Source: Desulfobulbaceae bacterium
GTDB taxonomy: Bacteria > Desulfobacterota > Desulfobulbia > Desulfobulbales > Desulfocapsaceae
Direction: 5' to 3'
Assembly (NCBI GenBank): GCA_024227155.1
Contig: JAAELB010000339.1
Coordinates: forward strand, 16,824 to 80,823
Length of the DNA: 64,000 nucleotides
Below the pieces are notes generated by a model. That model worked only from the letters and a program-made list of their open reading frames with translations. It searched no databases and was not told the origin of the DNA. This document shows, in pieces, positions 18,179 through 27,603 of the stretch. A program made the translations under genes and the position numbers. Numbering within the stretch: the stretch's first letter is position 1; each line of letters starts with the position of its first letter.

Positions 18179-18763
18179 ATGAAATCCTTTAATATCTATT
18201 TATGTGGAGTTGGAGGGCAGGGGGTAGGGCTGCTGTCAGAAATCCTTCTGCGTGGGGCGGATCATGCGGGTATTGAGGTCAAGGCGGTTGACACCCATGG
18301 ACTTGCCCAACGTGGCGGTGTAGTTGTCTCTCATTTAAGGCTTGGTGATAAACTCCATTCGCCAATGATATCGGCAAGAACTGCCGATCTCGTTGTTGCT
18401 CTGGAGAGACATGAGGCTATGCGCGGGGCGGATAGGGCCTTGAGAGATGGGGGGTGCCTTATCTATTTCAATACTGTGCTTCAGCCGTTAAATGTTCGTC
18501 TCGGTTTAGATAAAGAGGTGTCTGAGGAGATTTTAAATACACACTGTTCAGCCAGGAAAATTGCGGTGTACAAAGTTGACAACAAAACCTTGGATGATCC
18601 CAGGATGCAAAATATTGCACTACTGGCAAATATCAATAAAATGAATCTGCTCCCCCAGGTAAAAACAGAACATCTGCTTGAGGCCATGGAGGATCTTATG
18701 GAGGGGGCGATGTTGCAAAATAATATGGCGATATTTAAAAAAATGGCCAATTATTCCAGTTAA
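18179..18763 (+). CDS. iorB: Indolepyruvate:ferredoxin oxidoreductase beta subunit
   Basis: A 194-residue subunit of the 2-oxoacid:ferredoxin oxidoreductase gamma/beta type. It begins with the nucleotide-like loop CGVGGQGVGLLSEILL and contains VDTHGLAQRGGVVVSHLRLG and the ADLVVALERHEAMR region, all typical of IorB. It pairs with the preceding IorA to form the cytoplasmic enzyme acting on aryl-pyruvates. A GGAG sequence precedes the ATG. It is the last gene of the two-gene operon; the next gene on the other strand is decayed. Confidence 0.92.
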   Translation: MKSFNIYLCGVGGQGVGLLSEILLRGADHAGIEVKAVDTHGLAQRGGVVVSHLRLGDKLHSPMISARTADLVVALERHEAMRGADRALRDGGCLIYFNTVLQPLNVRLGLDKEVSEEILNTHCSARKIAVYKVDNKTLDDPRMQNIALLANINKMNLLPQVKTEHLLEAMEDLMEGAMLQNNMAIFKKMANYSS

Positions 18764-18796
18764 TAAGTGGTCTGCCGGGGTGAAAAGAGGGTTGTT

Positions 18797-19806
18797 TTAT
18801 TGTATCTGCTCGGCCTGCTGATTTTTGTACCATTCTTCGTTGCCATATAATCTCGTCAAGCATTTTGGGCAAATACTGTGGCTGAAATCGGCTTCAGAAT
18901 GATCGCCGATATATGTTTCAATTTGGGTCCAATACCCCTGGTCGTCACGAATATTTTTACATTCAGCACAAATAGGCAAGATTCTCCGGAGAGTTTTAAT
19001 TTCATCTAATGCCCCTACAAGATCTTTTATGAGTTTTTCTTTTTCAAGTTCAACCCTTTTTCGTTCTTTAATCTCCAGGGTGAGTTTTCTGTTCGAGAAA
19101 TAGAAGAATGAAAACAGTAATAGAATTACACCACTTACTAAAAATACCCAATTAAGGATATCCGCTGTGCTGACACCATGCTCGTATCGGACGCCGATCC
19201 ATCGCTGACGAATTTAATTATGTTTTTCTTGGCTTATGGCAGCCAAACCTTTTTCTAGGATAGAGGCTAATTCAGGCCAGTCTTTTCGGACAGCAACTGA
19301 CAATGTGTAATTTTTATATGAGGTAGGCGCAGCAATTTTTAGATTTGTTAATTCGTATTTTTCAATAAGATAAGTGGCCGTCGCTAAATTTTCTATGGTA
19401 GCATCAGCATGTCCAAGGGATACCTCCCTTAATGCTTCTAGAGGCGATGTCACATAAAGGGGATCAAAATCGATCTGGTCTCGATACAGCCAGTCAACGG
19501 TTGAGTTTTTACGGGTAAGTGCGATTCTTTTTTTATGAAGACTCTGAAGCCCACTTATGAAAGGACCATCTTTTTTGCTGATGATAATTAAAGGGAAGGA
19601 AAGATGTGGTTTTGTGTAAAGCAAATACTCTGAACGCTCAATGGTCCTGGCCGCACAGGTTAGTACGTCAATTTCCTTATTTGTATTGTTTTATGGGTTT
19701 TCAGCCATGTCTGCTCTTCTTGCGAAAGTTCTAAGGTTGCTGCAGAAACAGTGCAGTGGAGCAAGCCGAAAAAAATAAATAATATGATTGCTGGTATTAG
19801 TCGCAT
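18797..19806 (-). pseudogene. Decayed SBP_bac_3 membrane sensor
   Basis: Read on the minus strand from 19806, the sequence gives a signal peptide (MRLIPAIILFIFFGLLHCTV) and the start of a solute-binding domain (EEQTWLKTHKTIQI), then a stop. A shifted frame continues with EIDVLTCAARTIERSEYLLY and the rest of the lobe (19624-19217), but about 60-90 residues between the two are missing. The frame is then broken by TAA at 19214-19216 (KHN-stop-IRQRWIG), after which it runs on through a membrane helix, a coiled coil and the C-terminal cysteine module CAECKNIRDDQGYW...HSICPKCLTRLYG. That tail is common on sensor kinases and cyclases of this type. One deletion, one frameshift and one nonsense codon mark it as a pseudogene. 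Confidence 0.85.
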
Positions 19807-20078
19807 GGTCTGAACGATATGAAAAAAACAAGTTTTTTTGGCAAATCTTAAGATATCATCCAAAATACCTGAAATATAGAGAAAGCACAATTCACCTTGA
19901 AATAAGAATCGAGTTGTATGGGGATCTTGCTCTGTTAGGTTTATGGAATCTGCAGTTTATGGTATCCTTATTTAAATAGTTGTAAGCCCCGTAGGAGTAT
20001 GCAGTATTTTCCTGAACAACAGGTCCATAGTGATGGTAGGATTTGAGGAGTTGTTAAAATGTTTCACAAGGAGAAAAA

Positions 20079-21329
20079 ATGAAACGAATGGTTTTGCTCA
20101 TTATTTTTATTCTTTTCGCCTCCCCTGTTTTGGCTCAAGGCAGTATTAAGCTTGTCTACAATGTACAGCGTCCTGGGGGGGATTATACCAATTTACAAGT
20201 AACAAATGCCAAGGAGTGTGCCAGGAAATGTGAGGTGTCCAGCCGTTGCCAGGCATTTGATTTCCATCAAAGCGATAGTTCCTGTTGGTTGAAGGACAGG
20301 GTGTACCAGACGCGGGATTACCAGGGCGTGGTTTCCGGTGTTAAAGCCTCTCGAAATAGAGGGAAAAGTAGAACAATGGCTGCCACAATGGACCTGAGTT
20401 TTGATGTACACCGTCCAGGGGGTGATTATACTAATTTTCGTGCACAGAATCAGAAGGCGTGTGCTGGCGAGTGTCTTCATGATGCCAGGTGTGTAGCATT
20501 TGATTTTACTCTGGCGGATTCTATCTGTTATATGAAAAACTGGGAGCCACCATCTAGACCATACAATGGGGTTGTTTCAGGTGTGAAGAGGCGAGGGCGT
20601 GCTGTGACAGTGCAAGCCTCAGCTCAAGTACGGGCCGTACAAAGCGTACTTGTTGAGCAGAACTACAATCCCGGGCCTACGGATGGGCTTATGGGAAGAA
20701 AGACAAAGCTCGCTCTTCGGCATTACCAGAGGGATTATGATTTGCCTGTGACTGGTCTTATCGATGAGGCAACGTTGATTTCTCTAGGCATTCAACAATC
20801 TTCTCGTCCTAATCCAGTGCCTGCTATCGAGCAAAAACGTGTGGAATATAACCCGGCGCCAAGAACTCAGGTGGCACAAGTTTCTCAGGGGAAAGTCTTG
20901 AAAGTTGGCGTATTTCCTTGGGTTTTGAATGGCGATGGCGGCTCATTTGCCACTTTTCTTAAGGAAAATATCCATTACCGTATACAGGAATTTACTACCT
21001 TCAAAATAAAAAAATCATATTATAAGTTGAAAGGGGTGCCTAAACTTAATGTTGGGGACGCATGGAATTTTTATAGCTGGAATAAGCCCAACGTATCTTT
21101 GGTTCAACAATTAAGTCGGGAACATGGTATTGATGTGGCGGTTCTGGGTACTATGGATATTCACTGCAGATGGTCTGATAATTGTCAGGTACGACAGATG
21201 GAGATCATGCTCATAGATATAAAAACAGGGGTTATTACCGCAGAACAGGGATCTTCCTGGGATGTGGATGCGCGGGATTATATCGATGCGTCGGTTTCAA
21301 AAGTTTTCAGTAAATTTAACCTCAGGTAG
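20079..21329 (+). CDS. Exported protein with two PAN domains and a peptidoglycan-binding domain
   Basis: A 416-residue protein with a cleavable signal (residues 1-19, ending VLAQG). Two PAN/apple-type repeats follow, roughly 25-90 and 105-170; each contains RPGGDYTN, a cysteine pattern C-x3-C-x5-C, AFDF and VVSGVK. A peptidoglycan-binding type 1 domain spans about 183-235 (VQSVLVEQNYNPGPTDGLMG). The remaining 150 residues form an alpha/beta domain (KVGVFPWVL, DVAVLGTMDI, LIDIKTGVI) that vaguely resembles CsgG/TolB-like periplasmic domains. It probably binds the cell wall in the periplasm; the ligand of the PAN repeats is unknown. AAGGAG precedes the ATG. Nothing in the neighbours fixes its role. 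Confidence 0.8.
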   Translation: MKRMVLLIIFILFASPVLAQGSIKLVYNVQRPGGDYTNLQVTNAKECARKCEVSSRCQAFDFHQSDSSCWLKDRVYQTRDYQGVVSGVKASRNRGKSRTMAATMDLSFDVHRPGGDYTNFRAQNQKACAGECLHDARCVAFDFTLADSICYMKNWEPPSRPYNGVVSGVKRRGRAVTVQASAQVRAVQSVLVEQNYNPGPTDGLMGRKTKLALRHYQRDYDLPVTGLIDEATLISLGIQQSSRPNPVPAIEQKRVEYNPAPRTQVAQVSQGKVLKVGVFPWVLNGDGGSFATFLKENIHYRIQEFTTFKIKKSYYKLKGVPKLNVGDAWNFYSWNKPNVSLVQQLSREHGIDVAVLGTMDIHCRWSDNCQVRQMEIMLIDIKTGVITAEQGSSWDVDARDYIDASVSKVFSKFNLR

Positions 21330-21349
21330 TCTCTGACTTCCAATCAAAA

Positions 21350-21385
21350 ACAGGCACAGGCGGATGAAAAGCTACCTGTGCCTGT
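21350..21385 (+). terminator. Hairpin after PAN-domain gene
   Basis: ACAGGCACAGG (21350-21360) pairs with CCTGTGCCTGT (21375-21385), 20 bases after the stop codon, followed by pyrimidine-rich sequence. Probably a terminator, though the T-tract is interrupted. The rest of the 21330-21643 gap shows no gene. Confidence 0.55.
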
Positions 21386-21643
21386 CCATATTGCTTTCTC
21401 CCCGTACTTATTCTCCAAGTTATCATAGGATTTATCCTGAGCTCTTCCTTACAGATTATGTACTGTTTGTTCATTCCTGTATGTATTAATGATGCTAGAT
21501 GAAATTTGCCTTCCACACCCTTTTATCACCGTAAAACAGTTACCTTTGAGTTGCTATATGTGCTACGGCGTGGTACGGTTGTTGTCTTGGTAATAGCATC
21601 AACCTGTACGTGCATATTCAAACTGAAATGGGTGGGGATAGAC

Positions 21644-23422
21644 ATGAGAAGACACTTCACTGAAATGTCACCGAGCAGTATGGAAATAGTATCTTCGGTA
21701 GTCACCAGGGCTTTTGTGGATCAAGATATATATATCACCGGAGCGGGAAGAGGGGAGAGAGTCCTTCTGCCTGGACTATGCCTATCCCTGCTCACCGTTA
21801 TACTGTTCCAGGTAACTGCTGCTTTTGCAGCTCCCGAAGAACATATTGATATCTCTTCCTGGGAGGGGACTGCAACCTGTCTTAGGTGCCATGAAACTGA
21901 AGCGCAGCAGGTTTTTGAGTCAGTTCACTATCAGTGGCTTGGCAAAACCCCTTACCTGGTAGGTGATGGGCCGGAAGTACAGGGTAAACTCGATGTGGGA
22001 GTTAACAGCTACTGTATAAATATAAAAGGAAACTGGAGCGGTTGCGGTAGTTGCCATGTTGGCTTGGGTGCCAGGCCAACAAAGGTTATGACGAGGGAAC
22101 AGCTTGAAAATATAGACTGCTTGATTTGCCATCAGCAAGGATATAAACGAACCAAGGTGAATGGTGTTTTTGTCCCGGATTTACCAAAAATGAATATGAC
22201 CATGCTCGAGGCTGCCCAGATGGTTCACAAGCCTAATCGGGTAACCTGTCTGCAGTGTCATGCCAAAGGAGGGGGTGGTGATAATTTTAAGAGGGGTGAT
22301 CTGGCTTTGGCCCATGGTACAACAGTTGATGATTCTTTTGACGTACACATGGCAACCACCGGGGGAAATCTGAGTTGTCAGGGGTGTCACACTACTGAAA
22401 ATCATCTAATGGCGGGGAGGGGGACAGACCTTAGGCCTACTGAGCTTGATGTTGAAATGAATTGTACCGTCTGTCATGAGGGTAAAGATTCAACCTCAGG
22501 CCACGGTGACAGTGCTATAGGCAGGCATGTGAGTAGAGTGGCCTGTCAAACCTGCCATATTCCCACTTATGCACGAAATGCCACAGATACCTCCGCCAGT
22601 GAAGAGACTGAAATAGATCGTGACTGGCGGTTTCCCCACCTCACCTCAAGTGGCGCTATTCATCCTACTCCGGTTATGGCTGGAGAGATAGTGCCCAGAT
22701 ATGGTTGGTGGGATGGGCGAAGCAGTACTTATCTTTTGTATGATGATGCAGTGATTGACCAGAAAACAGGTGCTATCCCCACATCCCGTCCTGTTGGCGA
22801 TATCTCGGGTAGTTCTAAAATATATCCCTTTAAGTATAAGACGGCAACGCAGCCGTTGGCCTCAAGTTTTAATCAGTTGATTGCTCTTGATACGAGTGTC
22901 TATTTTTCCAGTGGAAACGTTGGCGCCGCTGTTGAATCTGGCCTGGAAAATATGGGCTACCAGGCCAATGAACCTTATGAGTGGGTGCAGACAGATACCT
23001 TTCAACTTATCACCCATGAAGTCTCCCCGGCTTCGGAGGCATTACGTTGCAATGATTGTCATGCGGATTCTGTAAGAATTGCATTGAAGAGAGATCTTGG
23101 CTACGGGTTAAAAGGTTCAAGGAGTGAAGTGTGTTTGCAGTGTCATGGGGTAAAGGATGGGGAAGATGAGCCCGAGTATCTTTGGATCCATGAGGAGCAC
23201 GTTGAGGAAGAGAGTTATGATTGTAGCTGGTGCCACACCTTTAACAGGCCGGAACGGAGCCTCACGCTCCCTCCGATCATAGCAAAAATAGCTAATGCAA
23301 TACGAACTCTTAGGGTTGTTATTGGTCTACCACTGTTAGATGGCCCTGAAGATCAGAGCGGTGATGGGCGAGTAGGACTGGAAGAGGCGGTGCATTACTT
23401 ACGGGATGCAGCGGGGAATTAA
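21644..23422 (+). CDS. Decahaem c-type cytochrome related to octahaem tetrathionate reductase
   Basis: A multihaem cytochrome with ten CXXCH motifs. The order of motifs and linkers (CISI-like YCINIKGNWSGCGSCH, NIDCLICH, CLQCHAKGGGGDNFKRGD, FDVHMATTGG) matches the octahaem tetrathionate-reductase family known from Shewanella, plus two extra haem sites at the C-terminal end. The last residues DQSGDGRVGLEEAVHYLR look like an EF-hand or dockerin-like calcium loop. It should act in the periplasm as an electron-transfer or reductase protein for sulfur or nitrogen compounds. The start is uncertain: ATG 21644 lies far before the hydrophobic signal (LLPGLCLSLLTVILFQVTAAFAA), giving an unusually long n-region. 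A MITE is inserted just downstream. Confidence 0.82.
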   Translation: MRRHFTEMSPSSMEIVSSVVTRAFVDQDIYITGAGRGERVLLPGLCLSLLTVILFQVTAAFAAPEEHIDISSWEGTATCLRCHETEAQQVFESVHYQWLGKTPYLVGDGPEVQGKLDVGVNSYCINIKGNWSGCGSCHVGLGARPTKVMTREQLENIDCLICHQQGYKRTKVNGVFVPDLPKMNMTMLEAAQMVHKPNRVTCLQCHAKGGGGDNFKRGDLALAHGTTVDDSFDVHMATTGGNLSCQGCHTTENHLMAGRGTDLRPTELDVEMNCTVCHEGKDSTSGHGDSAIGRHVSRVACQTCHIPTYARNATDTSASEETEIDRDWRFPHLTSSGAIHPTPVMAGEIVPRYGWWDGRSSTYLLYDDAVIDQKTGAIPTSRPVGDISGSSKIYPFKYKTATQPLASSFNQLIALDTSVYFSSGNVGAAVESGLENMGYQANEPYEWVQTDTFQLITHEVSPASEALRCNDCHADSVRIALKRDLGYGLKGSRSEVCLQCHGVKDGEDEPEYLWIHEEHVEEESYDCSWCHTFNRPERSLTLPPIIAKIANAIRTLRVVIGLPLLDGPEDQSGDGRVGLEEAVHYLRDAAGN

Positions 23423-23457
23423 TGCCTTACTCCAGAGGAACTATCCGCCTGTGACCA

Positions 23458-23568
23458 CTAGGAGCCTGTCCGAAAATGGCTTTTTGCCCAAACTCTTCGG
23501 AATTTGAAAAAAATAATGCTCGCAGATAGCGTAGACTTCGAAATTCCTATTCTCGGACAACCTCCTAG
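23458..23568. mobile_element. CTAG-flanked MITE, copy 1
   Basis: A 103-bp element (23462-23564) with imperfect terminal inverted repeats GAGCCTGTCCGAAAAT and ATTCTCGGACAACCTC, flanked on both sides by CTAG (23458-23461 and 23565-23568), as expected for a 4-bp target duplication. It encodes nothing. The left inner sequence CTTTTTGCCCAAACTCTTCG is shared with the differently ended MITEs at 36.3 and 41.0 kb. The right end abuts the fumarase terminator. Upstream, 23423-23436 (TGCCTTACTCCAGA) is a fragment of the TTAG repeat. Confidence 0.8.
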
Positions 23569-23569
23569 T

Positions 23570-23609
23570 AACAACGCCCCTGCGCTTGCTTTGCGGCAGG
23601 GGCGTTGTT
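23570..23609 (-). terminator. Terminator of fumarase gene
   Basis: AACAACGCCCCTG (23570-23582) pairs perfectly with CAGGGGCGTTGTT (23597-23609), 19 bases past the fumarase stop codon on the minus strand. A strong GC stem ending in TTGTT fits intrinsic termination. Confidence 0.75.
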
Positions 23610-23627
23610 GGTAGAGACACTTGCTTA

Positions 23628-25244
23628 CTACATCAGGTCAGTAAAAAAGTCATTCCCCTTATCGTCAACAAGGATGAAGGCAGGGAAGTCAACAACATTA
23701 ATTTGCCATACTGCCTCCATTCCAAGCTCTGGGTAATCGATACATTCTACTTTTTTAATGTTTTCCTCGGCGAGAATTGCAGCAGGTCCACCTATTGAGC
23801 CCAGGTAGAATCCACCATGTTTTTTACACGCATCAGTAACCTGCTGGGAGCGGTTGCCTTTGGCTATCATTACCATGGAACCACCCTTGGATTGAAGCAG
23901 GTCAACATAACTGTCCATACGTCCTGCGGTAGTAGGTCCAAAGGAGCCTGATGGTTTTCCTTTTGGTGTTTTAGCAGGGCCGGCGTAGTAGATAGGGTGT
24001 CTTTTTAAGTATTCAGGTAGCTCTTTGCCGCTGTCGAGAATCTCTTTGAACTTGGAGTGGGCTATATCCCTGCCAACAATAATAGTACCTGTAAGTGCAA
24101 GGGAGGTACCCACAGGGTGTTTGGTTAACTCGGCCAGGATTTCCTTCATTGGCTTGTTGAGATCAATCTTGACACCGTGGTCATGTTTTGTGCGATATTC
24201 TTCAGGGATTAATTGACCAGGATCACTGTCGAGGGCTTCAACCCATAAACCATCCTTGTTGATTTTCGCCTTTATGTTTCTATCAGCGGAGCATGATACA
24301 CCCATGCCGACAGGGCAGGAAGCACCATGGCGTGGCAGGCGGACAATGCGGATATCGTGGGTGAAGTATTTACCTCCAAACTGTGCACCAATGCCACTTT
24401 TTTGTGCGGCAAGCTGCAATTTTTCCTCCAGCTCGACATCACGAAATGCGCGACCATGCTCATTGCCTGTGGTTGGCAGCTGGTCATAGTATTTAGCCGA
24501 TGCCAGTTTTACAGTTTTAAGGTTGGCTTCTGCACTGGTACCGCCTATGGCGAAGGCAAGATGATATGGCGGGCAGGCCGCTGTTCCAAGGGTCTTCATC
24601 TTAGCAACCAGAAAGGCTTCAAGGGTGTCAGGGTTGAGTAGTGCCTTGGTCTCTTGGAAAAGGTAGGTTTTGTTTGCACTGCCACCACCTTTTGCAATAA
24701 ACAGGAACTTGTACTCAGCTCCCTCGGTGGCATATAAATCTACTTGGGCAGGCAGGTTTGTGCCGGTATTTGTTTCGGTATACATATCAAGCGCAACTGT
24801 CTGAGAATAGCGCAGGTTTTCTTCGGTGTAGGTCTGGTAAACACCTTTGGAGAGCGCCTCGGAATCATTGGCTCCAGTCCAGACATTCTGGCCTTTTTTA
24901 CCCATGACAATTGCTGTCCCGGTATCCTGGCAGATGGGTAGCTCAAATTGAGCCGAAACCTCCGCATTTTTTAAAAAGGCGAGAGCAACCCCCCTTTCAT
25001 TCTTTGATGCTTTAGGGTCGTCCAGTATTTTTGCAACTTGCCGGTTATGTTCTGGACGCAGCATGAAGGAGACATTCTGCATTGCTACCTTCGCCAGCTC
25101 TGTCAACCCTTCCGGGTCTATTTTAAGAATATCATGATTACTGAACTGCTCGCTGCTCACAAATTTTTCAGAACCTGCAAGCTTGCGGTACTTTGTGTCA
25201 TCTTTGCCCAGTGGAAAGGGCTCCTGGTAGGAAAAGTCAGTCAT
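23628..25244 (-). CDS. fumA: Class I (iron-sulfur) fumarate hydratase
   Basis: A 538-residue class I fumarase, close to the 548 residues of E. coli FumA. The three cysteines expected to bind the [4Fe-4S] cluster are visible in [17 protein letters not shown] and GASCPVGMG. The C-terminal beta domain carries [14 protein letters not shown] and [13 protein letters not shown]. It interconverts fumarate and malate in the cytoplasm; the cluster is oxygen-labile, fitting an anaerobe. The ATG at 25244 is preferred because AAGGAG precedes it; the frame is open further to 25286. The 25245-25555 gap contains its promoter region and no gene. It is a single-gene transcript with its own terminator. Confidence 0.95.
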   Translation of the reverse strand: MTDFSYQEPFPLGKDDTKYRKLAGSEKFVSSEQFSNHDILKIDPEGLTELAKVAMQNVSFMLRPEHNRQVAKILDDPKASKNERGVALAFLKNAEVSAQFELPICQDTGTAIVMGKKGQNVWTGANDSEALSKGVYQTYTEENLRYSQTVALDMYTETNTGTNLPAQVDLYATEGAEYKFLFIAKGGGSANKTYLFQETKALLNPDTLEAFLVAKMKTLGTAACPPYHLAFAIGGTSAEANLKTVKLASAKYYDQLPTTGNEHGRAFRDVELEEKLQLAAQKSGIGAQFGGKYFTHDIRIVRLPRHGASCPVGMGVSCSADRNIKAKINKDGLWVEALDSDPGQLIPEEYRTKHDHGVKIDLNKPMKEILAELTKHPVGTSLALTGTIIVGRDIAHSKFKEILDSGKELPEYLKRHPIYYAGPAKTPKGKPSGSFGPTTAGRMDSYVDLLQSKGGSMVMIAKGNRSQQVTDACKKHGGFYLGSIGGPAAILAEENIKKVECIDYPELGMEAVWQINVVDFPAFILVDDKGNDFFTDLM

Positions 25245-25555
25245 GGAATGCTCCTTGGGGTTTTTCGGACAGGTAGTCAGTATCAAGATAAATGTTTATT
25301 TCAAAAAGATACTGAACTACAGCCTTGTATTATGTCTCGCTTTAATTTTTGGGCGGTCTTGTGAAAAACAGCGACAGTTTACTGTATCTGGTGCTAAAGG
25401 CAAAGTTTTGTCTGAAAAATAAATGGCGGGTGATTTTTTCGTAAAAATCTATTCCCAGACAAGCTCCGAGGAATACATTGACTTGTTACCTGGTGCAACG
25501 TAAACTGGATGTACGTGGAGTTATCAAAAATTTCTAAAAGGTAACAATTTGACCT

Positions 25556-25876
25556 ATGAAATCAAAACGTTTGGCTTTCCGTTTTTGCTGTGACCACTAC
25601 CCTATTCAGTACAAGACTGCTTACGGGGAAGGGGAGGCGGCCTTGCTCGACATCTCGGTTAATGGATGTGCTTTTGAAAAGGTAACAGAACCTCTTGGGA
25701 TGGATGAAAAAGTACTGCTTATTGTTAAGCTTGATGAGGACAATATCTTATTTGAAGCCCAGGCAGAGGTGATTCGTGCTGACAATGGGGTTATCGCTGT
25801 CCGCTATCTTCTGGTGGAACCTGAAGCTCAGATTCTAGTCAGGAATTTTTTCTCTAAAAGACTTCGTGAGAAGTAA
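25556..25876 (+). CDS. PilZ domain protein (c-di-GMP receptor)
   Basis: A 106-residue single-domain protein with the PilZ signature: a basic N-terminal segment (KSKRLAFRF) in place of the RxxxR motif, and DISVNGCAF matching the D/N-x-S-x-x-G motif that contacts cyclic di-GMP. The rest is a six-strand barrel-like sequence ending in a basic helix (FFSKRLREK). It likely changes a partner protein's activity when c-di-GMP binds. The next gene downstream encodes an EAL-HDOD signalling protein on the same strand, which suggests a shared signalling role. A weak AGGTAA lies 12 bases before the ATG. Confidence 0.82.
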   Translation: MKSKRLAFRFCCDHYPIQYKTAYGEGEAALLDISVNGCAFEKVTEPLGMDEKVLLIVKLDEDNILFEAQAEVIRADNGVIAVRYLLVEPEAQILVRNFFSKRLREK

Positions 25877-25940
25877 GACGTAGGAATAATAGTGGTGTTC
25901 TTCAGATACACGGAATTCCTCAAACTACTAATGGACCTGA

Positions 25941-27149
25941 ATGAATCAATATATTGCCCGGCAGCCGATTTTTAATGCTCATAAAAAGCTCTATGCCTAT
26001 GAACTTTTATACAGAGGGACCGATACGCGCTCCCTAGCTGATGTGAGCGGAGAACAGGCCACTGCAAGTTTGCTTTCGAGTGCCTTTTTAACGAAAGAGA
26101 TTGATGATATATCGAGTCATCGTCCCTGTTTTGTCAACTTTACCCAAAAACTGCTGGAAAGAAACCTTCCGGTTGCGTTTCCTAAGGCAAAGATAGTTGT
26201 TGAAATTTTAGAAGACGTGGAACCAACCTCCAAAGTATTGGCTATCTGCAGAGATCTTCATGATAAAGGTTATACGCTTGCGCTGGATGATTTTGTCTAC
26301 CATAGAAGATTTGAACCGTTTCTTGAGATTGCAAATATCGTAAAAATCGATGTGAGATTAACGCCTCTTGGGACTCTTACCAGGACGCTCAATCTCCTCT
26401 CTCGCCATAAAGTTAAATTACTGGCGGAAAAAGTTGAGAGCCAGAAGGAGTTTGAACGAGCGAGTAAGCTGGGGTTCTCTTACTTTCAAGGGTATTTTTT
26501 CTGCAAACCGGAACGGATAGGTATCAAGGAGCTTTCAACCGCTAAAGTTACACTGATTAGACTTCTTGCAGAAATTGCTAAAAAAAGCACAAGTATCGAA
26601 AGGTTGAGGGCTATAATTTCAACCGATGTAGCTATCACATATAAGCTGATGCGTTTCATGAATTCAGCCTATTTCTATCGTCTGCAGAAAGTTAAATCCG
26701 TAGAACATGCGGTTGCATTCCTGGGCGAAAAAGAACTCCGGCGTTTCCTGATGCTCTTAGTTATTTCGGAGCTATCGACAGAAAAACCGGACGAACTGGT
26801 GACTCTGGTGCTGGTGAGGGCTAAATTATGCGAGTTACTTGGTGAGAAATGTGGGTTTTCTGCAAATGAGGTTTCCGAGCTTTTTGTCATGGGGTTATTT
26901 TCTCTATTAGATGCCATGCTCGATTCATCTATGAAAGATGTTGTCGGTCGATTGCCCCTCAGTGATACCTTGAAGGACGCTCTGTTGCACAGGAAAAACG
27001 TTTATGCAAATTTTCTAAACATAGCGATTGCGTTTGAGAGAAACCAGCAATCCCGTGTCTCTGACCTGCACGCTAGGCTGGGGCTTGACCAAGAGCAGGT
27101 TCAGGAGAGCTACTTTGAAGCGGTGAAGTATGCGAACCATCTTCTTTAG
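25941..27149 (+). CDS. EAL-HDOD signalling protein
   Basis: A 402-residue protein with an N-terminal EAL-like domain (residues 1-200) and a C-terminal HDOD domain (200-395). The EAL domain is degenerate: the EAL motif reads YELLYR, and only DDF and AEKVES remain near the expected catalytic positions, so phosphodiesterase activity is unlikely. Proteins of this type (YuxH, CdgJ) bind c-di-GMP or protein partners and influence motility. The HDOD part has AIISTDVAITYKLMRFMNSAYF. It follows a PilZ gene by 64 bases. Its stop codon TAG is inside the left boundary of a TTAG repeat element. Confidence 0.88.
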   Translation: MNQYIARQPIFNAHKKLYAYELLYRGTDTRSLADVSGEQATASLLSSAFLTKEIDDISSHRPCFVNFTQKLLERNLPVAFPKAKIVVEILEDVEPTSKVLAICRDLHDKGYTLALDDFVYHRRFEPFLEIANIVKIDVRLTPLGTLTRTLNLLSRHKVKLLAEKVESQKEFERASKLGFSYFQGYFFCKPERIGIKELSTAKVTLIRLLAEIAKKSTSIERLRAIISTDVAITYKLMRFMNSAYFYRLQKVKSVEHAVAFLGEKELRRFLMLLVISELSTEKPDELVTLVLVRAKLCELLGEKCGFSANEVSELFVMGLFSLLDAMLDSSMKDVVGRLPLSDTLKDALLHRKNVYANFLNIAIAFERNQQSRVSDLHARLGLDQEQVQESYFEAVKYANHLL

Positions 27150-27259
27150 TACCCTAGAAATTCAATCGATGTCTACGCTTATCTCTTGTTTTTTTTGAAT
27201 GAATTTCGTGAAGGTACTTATCCAGCGATTCTAAAAAAGTTTCCGACTAGTCGGGTTAG
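27146..27259. repeat. TTAG-bounded palindromic repeat, copy b
   Basis: Begins TTAGTACC inside the upstream stop codon and ends TCGGGTTAG. It contains GTGAAGGTACTTATCCAGC and TTTCCGACTAGTCGGGTTAG; the CCGACTAGTCGG core is a perfect palindrome. The terminal TTAG is shared with a following fragment TGCCTTACT that matches the start of copy d, as if a second copy had been joined there and lost. Confidence 0.75.
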
Positions 27260-27315
27260 TGCCTTACTATTGGGCCTGTACTAAAATGGCTATTTATGGA
27301 AACAGGGAGGGTGAA

Positions 27316-27546
27316 ATGAAGAGCGTTTGTCGTCTATGGGTTCTAATTGTGGCAGCTATTGTACTTGCGTCCTGTTCTTCATCCGATGAGGATTCTAGTA
27401 AAAATAAAATAGAAGAAACCACCGACGCGGTGGCGCAAAAAGCTATTGAGTCCATAAAGCAGCCCATTGAGCAGGCCAAGCATGCCAGGGAACTGGTAGA
27501 ACAGCACAATAAGAAGCTTCAAGAAGCCTCGAAGCAACAGCAATGA
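27316..27546 (+). CDS. Small lipoprotein with coiled coil
   Basis: A 76-residue lipoprotein: a short basic start (MKSVCRLW), a hydrophobic stretch, and the lipobox VLASC at about residue 19, followed by SSSDED. The rest is charged and helical, rich in Glu, Lys, Gln and Ala (DAVAQKAIESIKQPIEQAKHARELVEQ), and is predicted to form an amphipathic coiled coil. GGGAGG precedes the ATG at 27316; the frame is open back to 27259 but without a start site as good. Acidic residues after the lipobox cysteine make the final membrane uncertain. Function unknown. Confidence 0.65.
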   Translation: MKSVCRLWVLIVAAIVLASCSSSDEDSSKNKIEETTDAVAQKAIESIKQPIEQAKHARELVEQHNKKLQEASKQQQ

Positions 27547-27603
27547 GTTGTTGTTATAGAGCAGTCCGAGGCTTTTATGGAGTGATGCGTGAGCTTACAC
27601 CTG

